A stretch of 64,000 nt of DNA from Endomychus coccineus (Eukaryota; Arthropoda; Insecta; Coleoptera; Endomychidae), in the NCBI GenBank assembly GCA_958510875.1, contig OY294068.1, positions 26,330,297-26,394,296 on the forward strand, read 5' to 3'. Below the pieces are notes generated by a model. It was not told the DNA's origin. It saw only the letters and a program-made list of their open reading frames with translations, and searched no databases. The translations under genes and the position numbers were made by a program. Positions 11,561-21,196 of this stretch are shown piece by piece; the first letter of the stretch is position 1, and the number at the start of each line of letters is the position of its first letter.

Positions 11561-12587
11561 CGATGTTGTGGAATTATTTGCCTAGTAGGATCTTTCCAGA
11601 TGCCTAAAACTAAGAAAAGCTCCAATGGCTATCTGCCCTGACAAAATTCCACCACTGGTGCACGATATTCAATGGTCATTAAAGGTTTTCTTCTCGTGTA
11701 GTAAAAAGACGTAAAAAAATCTTACTTACCTGATATACTAGGACTCTTAATCTTCCACAGTGCATTGTCAAATTGTTCACAATGAAATATGACGAATACC
11801 AATCAAGGATATTACCGTCATCAGAATAAATATTGTTTATTGAATGCAACTACGAAGATAATTCGATATTTTGATAAATACACTATAATAATCAACAATC
11901 TCTTCCAGTCACTTTCAGGTGTTTGAAGCTTCACATAATATACAACTCTATTTTACGGATTGTAAACATGAGATAAACAATACGAATAAAGAATTTGACC
12001 TGGAATTAATTGAACTGGAGCAACTATTCAAATTAAATGAGTTCACACTTCATCACAAAAGTTATTTTAAGATGAAGGAGTTGTCACCTTTTTCTATTCA
12101 CATTTAATAACAATGCAAAGGCGAGACAATTGAACATTAAAATATTAATAACATTTATTCAAAAAATATAATCATTAAATATGTTTATAATCAATAAATG
12201 AATCAGCACTAGGTCATAAATGGTCTTAAACTAGAGAGAATTAAGTATGTACTGTTATCAATAATAATGGTGCAAGTGTGAATATGATACAGGAAAATGA
12301 GAAAATATGCATTTTCATGTAATTTTGGTTCTTAAATAAAATTTGATCAACATTTTCACTCAACAGTCTAGTTCTCCTATGTTCTAAAGTACCCTGAAAT
12401 ACAAAATATTCTTTTTCACGGAAAATTCCGGGTTTATGGTGTTCAGTCATGTAAATTTTACTTTTATCTTCGGATTAGTTATATAGATTCAATGGTGGAA
12501 GTCATTACTTTGTGATAATTTATCGTACTGATATAATAAAATAAAACATTTTTACTTTGTTTTTTATCACATAGATTATAGGAACAA
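11561..12587. other. unassigned sequence
   Basis: Contains short open frames (for example plus-strand codons from 11919 to 12107 with a charged, coiled-coil-like composition) but nothing I can name. From about 12485 it resembles, at low identity, the sequence at 50530-50670. Confidence 0.45.
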
Positions 12588-12631
12588 ATCGTGACTATAG
12601 TTTCGACAATAGCGTGTCATCTTCAAACGAT
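12588..12631 (-). ncRNA. hammerhead ribozyme-like motif, second family
   Basis: On the minus strand helix I is ATCGT paired with ACGAT (5 bp). The core is TTGAAGA, where a canonical core would read CTGANGA, so C3 is replaced by T. One extra T follows, then stem II GACA/TGTC with a six-base loop, GAA, stem III as the palindrome ACTATAGT, and C at the cleavage position. The primary sequence is unrelated to the 9-kb family, yet all parts are in register. A decayed relative lies at 50530-50670. The C3 change would probably abolish cleavage in this copy. Confidence 0.5.
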
Positions 12632-13585
12632 ACTGATGTATGAAAATATGAATAATCGTGACTATTTATGGTACAATATGAGGCACAGGTACCAAGTGGG
12701 GTTCCGGTTGGGGAAATACATTGCTAGAATAGTATAATTGAAATTGGATAATGAGGTAGAGTTAATATTGTGATAAGGAAATTTTAATGCGGAGGTATAC
12801 TAGGAAAGCACAAGAGAATTATGGGAAAGTTTACGTTATCAAGACATCAAACAGAATGCTGTAGTACACATCTAATTGATCGTTTAAATGTTTATTGTTA
12901 TTATTTTTAATACCTCTGAAAATTTCTATTGATTATAGTGTGTTTAATTTAAAAACTTTACTCTGGTTATGTAACATTTTAACTTCATCTAAATTTGGAA
13001 AAGTGTGCCCTGTTTTATTAAGTCTCAAAGATTAGAAATTAGATATAAGGATCTTTTTGTTTCTACAATATATGTGTTAAAAATCAAAGTAAAAGTGTTT
13101 TATTTTATTAGTTATATGATTTACAGTCCACTTTATAGTTTTTAGAAAGCTCATTCTAGCCCTCTTGAAGGCATCCGGTTTCCAGGTGTTGTTTTTCCGA
13201 GAAAACACTTGTAACCGAGGCATCTGTGGGTCGATTCTATTTTGTTAACTTTACGTTGTTACATTCTAAGCTTTAAACATCTCAATATGTAAATAAATAT
13301 TTTTAAGTTTGAAAGTCTGTCTGTATTACAGTTCCAGTTCCAACAAGGAGACAATAAATAAGTTGATACAATTCAGTTGGATGCACCTACATATGGCTTG
13401 AGTGGAAATCACGCCACGGTGAAAATCGCTTCACCGCCCAATCCCTAGTTTTAAGCTTTTCCTTAAACAATTGTATACGATTTTTAATGACTTAGAAATC
13501 GTGTTATATTAATTTAGGGGCACCATATCATTATAAAGGTGAGAGTTTCTGTTCTCAAATTTGTGTTTACTTCGAAATTTTTATA
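12632..13585. other. unassigned sequence
   Basis: No gene recognised. About 85 bp near 12930-13020 resembles 58300-58385 (shared GTGTTTAAT, ATTTTAACT and AAAAGTRTG words), suggesting an unnamed old repeat. Confidence 0.45.
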
Positions 13586-13850
13586 CTGGGTTCCCCATAA
13601 TAGACTACCCATTTTATATTATTAATAAATTCCCTACGAGATAACTGAATAGGTTGTTCTCTGTGGGATTATCTTCTGTAGTCTTTGGGATTTAAGTAAA
13701 TTATTAATCAAGTAGGCGCCTGTCACAAATAAATTTTAAATTAATAATTTCGTGGAACGCCATTTTTCTACGAGAAGTTTGTTAGTTTTCATCAATAATT
13801 ATTTAATTTTTTTGCTTTGAGACATTGTTTCAACATCCGTTTGAACTTTC

Positions 13851-14462
13851 ATGAACTACTCAGTCCAACAACATGTGTTTTGTGTGGAAACTTACATAAG
13901 AAGCAATTCGACAGAAGAAGTTAAGCGTACATTCCGGCGTCAGTTTAATAACAACAATAAGGGTCACGCGCCAAATCGTAAAACTGTTAAGTTATGGGTT
14001 AGTCATTGGCGTGAAAATGGTTCTGTACAAAATTTGAAGAAGTCTGGATGTCGAAGAACAGTACGTACACCAGAAAATAGTGAACGAGTTAGAATTGCGT
14101 TTACGAGAAGTCCTAAAAGGTCTGCTAATCGACAAACCCTTATCCTAGGAATATCGAAGGGGAGCTTAGATCGAATTCTTCAAAGGGATCTAAAATTTCA
14201 TCCCTATAAATACCAAATGGCACAGCACCTTAGCAATCAAGATAAAGAAGCAAGGTTAGCATTTTGTCAAGAATTTTTGGATTTACATCAAGGAGCAATT
14301 CACAGTCTCCTAATGACCGACGAAGCAAATTTTTATTTGAACGGCATGGTCAATAAACAGAATTTTAGATACTGGTCAAATGAAAATCCTCGTGAAATCT
14401 TTACACAGAACCTGCATAATCCAAAAGTTGTTGTGTGGTGTGGAGTAGGATCTTTTGGTATT
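13851..14462 (+). pseudogene. mariner-like transposase, 5' part
   Basis: This is the N-terminal half of a DUF4817/DDE-type transposase, about 204 codons, starting at an ATG at 13851. It begins with the usual helix-turn-helix region (FCVETYIRSNSTEEVKRTFR), a second DNA-binding stretch with TVRTPENSERVR and RILQRDLKFHPYK, then the first catalytic block TDEANFYLNG with VNKQNFRYWS and the KVVVWCGV strand. The reading frame is intact up to the BEL insertion at 14458-14462, where it runs eight nucleotides into the LTR and stops. The rest of the gene lies beyond the retrotransposon at 20868. Confidence 0.9.
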
Positions 14463-14812
14463 TGGTTTTAAATATTGTTAATTAGTTCATTGTATTTGTT
14501 TATTATTAAGTATGTATAATTTAAAGTAAGTGATATTTCCTATTCTTGTTTAAGTTAGTTATAAGTTATGGCTCATGCCCCTCCATTATTACCACTCTCA
14601 ACCCGGATTTACCCTCTTGTCGAGGAACCAGGTAGAAAATGTGTAGTTAAGAAAAGATGTAGCAGCCTGCTAGTACAGTTTTTAAAACCTCTTGAAAGAG
14701 TCCAAAATTATCTATTTAAATAAATGTTATTGTTTGAAAACAGTTTTAATTAATCCAGAAAAGACCCATGAAAATACAGTCCACTCGATCGATTGATGGT
14801 GAAAACGAAACA
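14463..14812 (+). repeat. 5' LTR of the BEL element
   Basis: Begins TGGTTTTAAATATTG and ends GAAAACGAAACA. By-eye comparison with the copy at 20513 shows the same length and no differences. It should hold the promoter and the 5' end of the genomic RNA. Confidence 0.95.
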
Positions 14813-14813
14813 T

Positions 14814-14831
14814 TGGTCCTACGATACCGGA
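14814..14831 (+). promoter_or_regulatory. probable primer-binding site
   Basis: TGGTCCTACGATACCGGA starts one base after the 5' LTR. A TGG start matches the CCA end of a tRNA, as expected for a minus-strand primer site. I cannot name the tRNA with certainty. Confidence 0.65.
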
Positions 14832-15253
14832 TGCGAAAATAATTAAGATTTCCTGCCACGTGATGATGTTTGGTGTTTGAATGCAGTTGGCGACGATTAT
14901 TTTCTGATATAAATGTGAGTTCCTTTGTTATCCTTTAGATTTGTGTATGTATTCAATTTGTTTAAAAGGGTTTACAGATTCTTCAGGTTAAGATTGTTTC
15001 TCGATGCTTTATTATTACATGATTAATATAATATGATTTATTAATGCTTCTGGATTTACTTAAATAGTTTATAGATGATAAATTGATATATAGAGGCTGA
15101 TTAGATTGATGATATAGATTTGAATAATGATACACAGATACGTTTGTTTATAAAGTTTATTACTTTAATTTAAGATTTGATTATAAGATTAACAGTTTTT
15201 CTGTTGATTATTTAAAATTGAGATTTGTAGTAAATGAATTACGTTTAATCAAA

Positions 15254-16012
15254 ATGGATGCCTTGATTAGGAAAAGGGGTTGCATTAAAAGCAAACTAAC
15301 CACTCTTTCAAAATCAGTAGATTTATTATATGATCAGATAAAAGTTGATAGAAATCAAGATATTGAAAAGATTACGATGTTAGAATTGAAAATTGAGAGA
15401 CTAAAACATATTATTGTTGAATTCGATCAAGTTCAAAATGAAATCGAAAATGAGTGCGATGAGCAATTATTGAATGAACAGTTAGAAGAGAGGGAGTCAT
15501 TTTGTGATAAATATGAAACTATTTTGGCGAGAACAGCATGTTTATTAAAAAGTAGATCTGATTCTGATCTAGCGCCACCTTCTCAAGCTGCTCAATCAAA
15601 AAAGCTACCTATTAAATTACCTGTTATAGACTTGCCACATTTTGATGGCTCGTATGAAGGATGGTTAAATTTCAAAGATATATATCAGTCCTTAATTCAC
15701 GAAAATGTAGAAATTAACGATATACAAAAATTTCATTATTTACGAGCAAGTCTCAATCCCTCAGCTTTCAAAATTATAGGGTCTGTTGAATTATCAGCAA
15801 GTAATTATGAAGTAGCTTGGAGTATGTTATGCAATAGATTTGATAAAAAGATGTTATTAGTGTCTACACATATCCAAGGATTGTTTGAGATACCATTGAT
15901 TAGAAAGGATTCATTTGTAGAGTTGCGAGAATTGATAGATACTTTGTTCAAACATTTGGGTGCATTGAATAATCTGAATGTAGATACTAAAAATTGGGAT
16001 ATTTGTTGTTAA
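15254..16012 (+). CDS. BEL/Pao gag domain
   Basis: Structural protein of the retrotransposon. I choose the ATG at 15254 (context AAAATGG), which gives the MDALIRKRG start typical of BEL gag; an upstream in-frame extension to 15218 has no ATG. Residues 1 to about 115 are charged and helical, with a KLTTLSKSVDLL-like beginning. Residues about 120-250 are the DUF1759 gag domain (LPHFDGSYEGWLNFKDIY, then FHYLRASLNPSAFKIIGS). The frame ends at a TAA at 16010 just after KNWDICC, whereas the sequence expected to follow (LLLIYIVNSKLDKTT) lies in another frame. BEL elements normally have one gag-pol frame, so this break is either a mutation, a sequencing slip or a recoding site. Confidence 0.88.
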   Translation: MDALIRKRGCIKSKLTTLSKSVDLLYDQIKVDRNQDIEKITMLELKIERLKHIIVEFDQVQNEIENECDEQLLNEQLEERESFCDKYETILARTACLLKSRSDSDLAPPSQAAQSKKLPIKLPVIDLPHFDGSYEGWLNFKDIYQSLIHENVEINDIQKFHYLRASLNPSAFKIIGSVELSASNYEVAWSMLCNRFDKKMLLVSTHIQGLFEIPLIRKDSFVELRELIDTLFKHLGALNNLNVDTKNWDICC

Positions 16013-19000
16013 TATATATTGTCAATTCAAAACTAGATAAAACTACCCAGTCCGAATGGGAAAAGATGAAAAAGATGAAAAAGAATGAATTTCCCACATT
16101 AAATGAATTTACTACGTTTATATCAGATAGAGCTGATACAATTGAATCAATAGCTTATAACGTTAATAAAGATATTAGTAAATTCAAAGGTCATGCAGAT
16201 GTTAAACAAAAATCAACTAAAAGTTTTCTTAGTAATCAGAGTAGTTCAAATAAGATAATTAAATGCAACTTTTGTAGCAAGACAGGTCATAAAATTTATA
16301 CTTGCAAGATGTTCATTGATTTAGATGTTTCCGAACGCGTGAAACGTATTAATGATTTGAAATTGTGCCACAATTGTTTATGTAAAGACCATAGTGCAAA
16401 TTCGTGCAAGTCAAAACCTTGTTTTTCATGCAACCAAAAGCATAGTAGATTACTACACACAGATGTTGAGACAAGGGTCGCATTTACAAGCACACTCAAA
16501 TCTCATGTCCTTTTACCTACTGCGAAGGTTTTCGTTGTTGATTTTTATGGCAATAAACACGTTTGTTATGCTGTATTAGATTCTGGTTCCCAGTCTAATT
16601 TTGTTACACAAAATCTCGTTTCGAAACTGAATTTACATCAAACAAACATAGATATTTCAGTTTCAGGTATCGGTTCAGGAATTACTATTGATAAAAAATG
16701 TATCGTAAATGCACAATCTATGATCAACGATTTCTGTTTGAATTTGGATTGCTTAGTTTTACCCAAAATTACTGACTATTTACCTAGCCAGTATTTAGAT
16801 ATTTCAAGTTTAAAAATGCCGACAAACATTATGTTGGCGAATCCTGAATTTTATGAGCCCAATAATATAGATTTGTTGATAGGGGTCTCGACCTTTTGGG
16901 ACGCTTTAAAATCTCACAAAATAGTTCTAGGTAAAGGTTTAGTTCTACAACAAACCATATTCGGTTATATTGTTGGCGGCAATTTGCCAGATGTCTCTAC
17001 AGATTCGAAAGAAACCAAATGTTTATTATCGGTAGATTTCGTAAACTTAAATCAATCATTACAAAAATTCTGGATGGTTGAACAGATTGATGAGAAATGT
17101 AAATTATCTAATGATGATTTGAAATGTGAAAACATATTTAAGGAGACATTCTCGCGAGATCTAAACGGTAGATTTATTGTTAAAATACCGTTAAAACATG
17201 ACGTTACTAGTTTAGGGAATTCAAAAGAATTAGCTGTAAAAAAGCTAATGTCTCTTGAAAGAAAGTTTGAAAAGTTTCCACATTTTGAAATAGATTATAA
17301 GGATTTTATGCGTGAGTATTTGGAAATGGGACATATGAGTTTAATTAATGACGATGTTGATAAAAAAATATCATATTTTATGCCCCATCATTTAGTTATG
17401 AAAGAAGATAGCCTCACAACCCGCGCTAGAGTTGTATTCAACGGTTCAGCTCCGACATCAAATGGAGTTTCATTAAATGACATTCAATATGTAGGTCCCC
17501 AAATTTTGAGTAGTTTATTTAATATATTGATCAAATTTAGACAATTTCCGTACGTAGTTTCATCGGACATAACGAAAATGTACCGACAAGTCTTAATTGA
17601 TCGTGAGGACAGGTGTCTTCAGAGAATTGTTTGGAGATTCGATAAATCGGAAAACATTAAAGTATTCGAACTAAATACGGTTACCTATGGCACCGCGAGT
17701 GCACCTTACCTAGCAATGAGGTGTTTACACCAACTTGCCAATGAATTTAGAGATGAATTTCCTGTTGCAAGTCAAATGATATTAGAGAATTTCTATGTAG
17801 ATGATTTTATAGCTGGATTTTCAGATGAAAGGGATGCAATTGAAATTTGTAATCAGATTTCTTATATTTTGGGTACGGGATGTTTTGTTTTAAATAAATG
17901 GCGGTCTAATAGTGCACACATTTTAAACAATTTTCAATCAATTAATAAAACCACAGAAACTCTTAAAATATGTGACAAAGATACAAAATGTTTAGGTATA
18001 CAATGGTGTTGTACAAACGATCACTTATCATTTAAATTCACTGATGATGAACAGATTACAGAAAAATGCTCAAAACGAAGTATATTGTCACAAATTTCGA
18101 AGTTATATGATCCGTTAGGTTTATTATCACCTTGTATAATAATTGCTAAAAGGTTAATTCAAAGATTATGGTCGTTAAAACTTGATTGGGATGATGAACT
18201 TCCCGATAATTTAATTAGGAAATGGCATTTATTTTACAAGGAATTGATAATTTTAAATACCTTAAATATTCCTAGATTTGTCATGATCGAAAAACCAGCA
18301 AAAGTTCAATTATTTGGTTTTTCAGATGCTAGCCAACGGTCTTATGGAGCAGTAGTTTATATGAGATCAATCAATGAAAATAATGAGATAAAAGTATCTT
18401 TACTTTGTTCAAAGTCAAAAGTAGCTCCATTGAAATCGTTGACTATGCCGCGTTTAGAATTGTTAGCTGCATTGATGCTATCCCGATTAATGAAAGTCTT
18501 ATCGGAATGCGTAATGTATGAATTCGATTGTTATCTATGGACAGATTCATTGATTGTCCTTCATTGGATTCATACAGAAACGTATAAATTGCAAACTTTC
18601 GTATGTACACGTGTGACGGAAATTCAAGAATTAACAGCAAATTACAGTTGGCAGTATGTTGAAACTAAACAGAATCCTGCGGATATTGTTTCACGAGGTA
18701 ACTACCCAACTGAATTGATGAAAAATGAACTATGGTGGTCCGGTCCATCATGGCTTTACGATTTCAATGTCTCTAGTTTTAATTTCAAGTTTACTCCTAC
18801 TATAAAAAGAGATTTGCCAGAATTAAAAAAAACTAATTGCGAGATAGTTTTACATACAATAAGTCAAAACTGGCAAATATTTGATAAATTTTCTAATTTA
18901 ACTCGATTACAAAGAGTTATTGCTTATTGTAAAAGATTCCATAACAATAGTAATTCGAAAATACGTGGTACCAATCGCGTTAATGGTAGATTAACGTTAA

Positions 19001-20358
19001 TCGAATTAGATGATGCCCTTAAATGTTTGATTAAAATGGCTCAGATGCAAAGTTTTAGTAAAGAATTCAATTATTTGACAACAGGAAATGTCAAAGCGAT
19101 CAAAAATAAGTTTAATGGTTTAGCTGCTTTCATTGATAATTATGGAATAATAAGAGTCGGTGGTAGACTCAAACATTCCGATTTACAGTATAATTCTAAA
19201 CATCCTATAATTCTAGATTCAAAACATATGTTAACTAAATTAATATTTCAATCTGAGCATATTAGACTACTCCATGCTAGTCCACAATTATTGCTAAATA
19301 GTGTCCGTCAAAATTATTGGCCTTTAAAAGGAATTTATTTGGCTAAAGAAACTGTTAGAAAATGTTTAACATGTTTTAGGTTCAATCATAAACCAATAGC
19401 TGTGACCATGGCTGATTTGCCACATAATCGTGTTGCTAATTTAATACCCTTTCAATGTACAGGTCTTGATTATGCAGGACCCTTTTCCGTAAAGGACCGC
19501 AAGATCAGAGGTTATAAAGTAACTAAAGCTTACATTTGTTTATTTGTTTGTTTAAGCACTAAGGCTATACATATTGAGTTAATTTCTGATTTGTCAACCG
19601 ATGCATTTATAGCATGCTTGAGAAGGTTCTCGTCAAGAAGAGGATTTCCAAGCGACTTGTATTCGGATAACGCCACAAATTTTGTAGGTGCGAATAATAG
19701 TTTGAATGATATGTATTCATTTCTGAAATCAAACAATGATCTTATATGTGATTATACTGATCAAAATAGATCTAAATGGCATTTTATTCCTCCAAATTCA
19801 CCGCATTTTGGAGGTATTTGGGAAGCCAATGTGAAAAGTCTAAAGCGGCATTTATACAAAGTAATCGGCGAAACAATCTTAACATATGAGGAGTTTATTA
19901 CTGTGTTGACGCAGATTGAAGGCATACTTAATTCTAGACCCCTTTCTCCTCTTTCCGCCGACCCCAATGATCTAAATCCGCTAACCCCCTCTCACTTTCT
20001 AATTGGCAAATTACTGACATTACCACCAGATCCAGATGTTCATCATATAACAATTAATAAGTTATCTCGATACCAACTTCTTCAACAATTGCAACAAAGT
20101 TTCTGGAAACGTTGGTCACGTGATTACCTGACTTCATTACAACAGCGTAAGAAATGGAATGCAGATACTGATGTTATATCAATTGGTGCAATGGTTATTG
20201 TTAAGGTGGACAATTTACCACCATCCCAATGGGTATTGGGAAGGATTATCAAACTACACCCCGGAAGTGATGGAAAAACTCGTGTTGTGAGTGTTAAGAC
20301 CAATAAAGGTGTTTATAAACGGCCGGTTGTAAAGGTGTGTCCACTCCCTATTACCTGA
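15997..20358 (+). CDS. BEL/Pao pol region (gag C-end, protease, RT, RNase H, integrase)
   Basis: A 1454-codon frame, open from 15994, with no ATG of its own at the left end; it continues gag after a frame change. Residue numbers count from 15994. Zinc knuckles: CNFCSKTGHKIYTC (about 91-104) and CHNCLCKDH...C. The aspartic protease has VLDSGSQSNFV (about 194). Reverse transcriptase has SSDITKMYRQ (about 523) and the YVDD box (601-604). The Pao/A17-RNase H region contains GFSDASQRS (about 775). Integrase has the HHCC zinc site and a D1159, D1225, E1277 triad (LDYAGPF, SDNATNF, GGIWEA). The C-terminal DUF5641-like domain ends with VYKRPVVKVCPLP before TGA. All catalytic residues are present. The product would reverse-transcribe and integrate the element. 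Confidence 0.95.
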   Translation, partial: GYLLLIYIVNSKLDKTTQSEWEKMKKMKKNEFPTLNEFTTFISDRADTIESIAYNVNKDISKFKGHADVKQKSTKSFLSNQSSSNKIIKCNFCSKTGHKIYTCKMFIDLDVSERVKRINDLKLCHNCLCKDHSANSCKSKPCFSCNQKHSRLLHTDVETRVAFTSTLKSHVLLPTAKVFVVDFYGNKHVCYAVLDSGSQSNFVTQNLVSKLNLHQTNIDISVSGIGSGITIDKKCIVNAQSMINDFCLNLDCLVLPKITDYLPSQYLDISSLKMPTNIMLANPEFYEPNNIDLLIGVSTFWDALKSHKIVLGKGLVLQQTIFGYIVGGNLPDVSTDSKETKCLLSVDFVNLNQSLQKFWMVEQIDEKCKLSNDDLKCENIFKETFSRDLNGRFIVKIPLKHDVTSLGNSKELAVKKLMSLERKFEKFPHFEIDYKDFMREYLEMGHMSLINDDVDKKISYFMPHHLVMKEDSLTTRARVVFNGSAPTSNGVSLNDIQYVGPQILSSLFNILIKFRQFPYVVSSDITKMYRQVLIDREDRCLQRIVWRFDKSENIKVFELNTVTYGTASAPYLAMRCLHQLANEFRDEFPVASQMILENFYVDDFIAGFSDERDAIEICNQISYILGTGCFVLNKWRSNSAHILNNFQSINKTTETLKICDKDTKCLGIQWCCTNDHLSFKFTDDEQITEKCSKRSILSQISKLYDPLGLLSPCIIIAKRLIQRLWSLKLDWDDELPDNLIRKWHLFYKELIILNTLNIPRFVMIEKPAKVQLFGFSDASQRSYGAVVYMRSINENNEIKVSLLCSKSKVAPLKSLTMPRLELLAALMLSRLMKVLSECVMYEFDCYLWTDSLIVLHWIHTETYKLQTFVCTRVTEIQELTANYSWQYVETKQNPADIVSRGNYPTELMKNELWWSGPSWLYDFNVSSFNFKFTPTIKRDLPELKKTNCEIVLHTISQNWQIFDKFSNLTRLQRVIAYCKRFHNNSNSKIRGTNRVNGRLTLIELDDALKCLIKMAQMQSFSKEFNYLTTGNVKAIKNKFNGLAAFIDNYGIIRVGGRLKHSDLQYNSKHPIILDSKHMLTKLIFQSEHIRLLHASPQLLLNSVRQNYWPLKGIYLAKETVRKCLTCFRFNHKPIAVTMADLPHNRVANLIPFQCTGLDYAGPFSVKDRKIRGYKVTKAYICLFVCLSTKAIHIELISDLSTDAFIACLRRFSSRRGFPSDLYSDNATNFVGANNSLNDMYSFLKSNNDLICDYTDQNRSKWHFIPPNSPHFGGIWEANVKSLKRHLYKVIGETILTYEEFITVLTQIEGILNSRPLSPLSADPNDLNPLTPSHFLIGKLLTLPPDPDVHHITINKLSRYQLLQQLQQSFWKRWSRDYLTSLQQRKKWNADTDVISIGAMVIVKVDNLPPSQWVLGRIIKLHPGSDGKTRVVSVKTNKGVYKRPVVKVCPLPIT

Positions 20359-20512
20359 GAAAACAAACATTTTTTGTTAATAGATGAACTCTCAATAGTT
20401 TTAAAGATTTCTAATTCAAATAGTTAAGTTAATTTTTCCATGTTTTATATTTTATATTTCTATCTGATGGTACTGGTTGTTGAAGACCTGAGGTCTGCCA
20501 AGGTGGCCGGTA

Positions 20513-20862
20513 TGGTTTTAAATATTGTTAATTAGTTCATTGTATTTGTTTATTATTAAGTATGTATAATTTAAAGTAAGTGATATTTCCTATTCTTGTT
20601 TAAGTTAGTTATAAGTTATGGCTCATGCCCCTCCATTATTACCACTCTCAACCCGGATTTACCCTCTTGTCGAGGAACCAGGTAGAAAATGTGTAGTTAA
20701 GAAAAGATGTAGCAGCCTGCTAGTACAGTTTTTAAAACCTCTTGAAAGAGTCCAAAATTATCTATTTAAATAAATGTTATTGTTTGAAAACAGTTTTAAT
20801 TAATCCAGAAAAGACCCATGAAAATACAGTCCACTCGATCGATTGATGGTGAAAACGAAACA
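20513..20862 (+). repeat. 3' LTR of the BEL element
   Basis: A 350-bp repeat of 14463-14812 with no differences seen. The preceding bases hold only a weak purine tract (AAGGTGGCCGG), the likely polypurine tract. It is followed by the GTATT target duplication at 20863-20867. Confidence 0.95.
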
Positions 20863-20971
20863 GTATTATTGACCCTTATTTTTTTGAGGATGAGAATAAC
20901 CGCGCTGTAACAATAACATCCGAGCGCTACGTTAATATGCTAGAGACATTTCTCATTCTAGAATTAAATAG

Positions 20972-21196
20972 ATTATATATTAAAATTCTCGGGAAATAGG
21001 TCACATTAACACTTTGTTTTAAATATGCGATTTGGACGCTTGTGCTATAATTAGTTTTAATAAACCCCTTTTTAGACATAGTGAGTCTTCTGATGATGGT
21101 CGTGAGACCGAAACGTACGTAAAGACGAATATTTAAAACAAAGTGTTATTTTCCGAGAATTTTTATATATAATTCATACTGGGTCAAGAATCTTAT
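20972..21196 (+). mobile_element. short Penelope-like element inside the transposase
   Basis: A 225-bp insertion flanked by a 13-bp target duplication TAGAATTAAATAG (20959-20971 and 21197-21209). It is homologous to the 9081-9490 element: the right two thirds match its right arm, and the left 50 bp are an inverted, truncated copy of the same end (AATTCTCGGGAAATAGGTC). The outer right end contains the inverse of the 9.1-kb left end (TGGGTCAAGAATC). The variable-length target duplication argues for retrotransposition rather than a cut-and-paste mechanism. Confidence 0.7.
21085..21126 (+). ncRNA. hammerhead ribozyme-like motif
   Basis: Helix I is GTCTT paired with AAGAC (5 bp, perfect). The core is CTGATGA plus one extra T. 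Stem II is GGTC/GACC with a GTGA loop, then GAA, the palindromic stem III ACGTACGT, and A at the cleavage position. The same design as 9400-9441, but here helix I is fully paired, making this one of the two best-preserved copies. Confidence 0.6.

Larger units (their letters stand above)
14463..20862 (+). mobile_element. BEL/Pao LTR retrotransposon, nearly intact
   Basis: A complete 6400-bp element: 350-bp LTRs at both ends (TG...CA), a 5-bp target duplication GTATT (14458-14462 and 20863-20867), a primer-binding site one base after the 5' LTR, and gag plus pol covering 15254-20358. The protein order gag, zinc knuckles, protease, reverse transcriptase, RNase H, integrase, with a DUF1759 gag and a Pao-type (A17) central region, is diagnostic of BEL/Pao. 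I see no env-like frame after integrase. The two LTRs look identical, so insertion was recent. The only lesion seen is a frame break between gag and pol near 16000. Confidence 0.95.

Noticed and set aside
20358..20513. Possible env-like gene after the BEL integrase
   Set aside because: Only about 155 bp separate the pol stop from the 3' LTR, with no open frame, so this BEL has no envelope gene.
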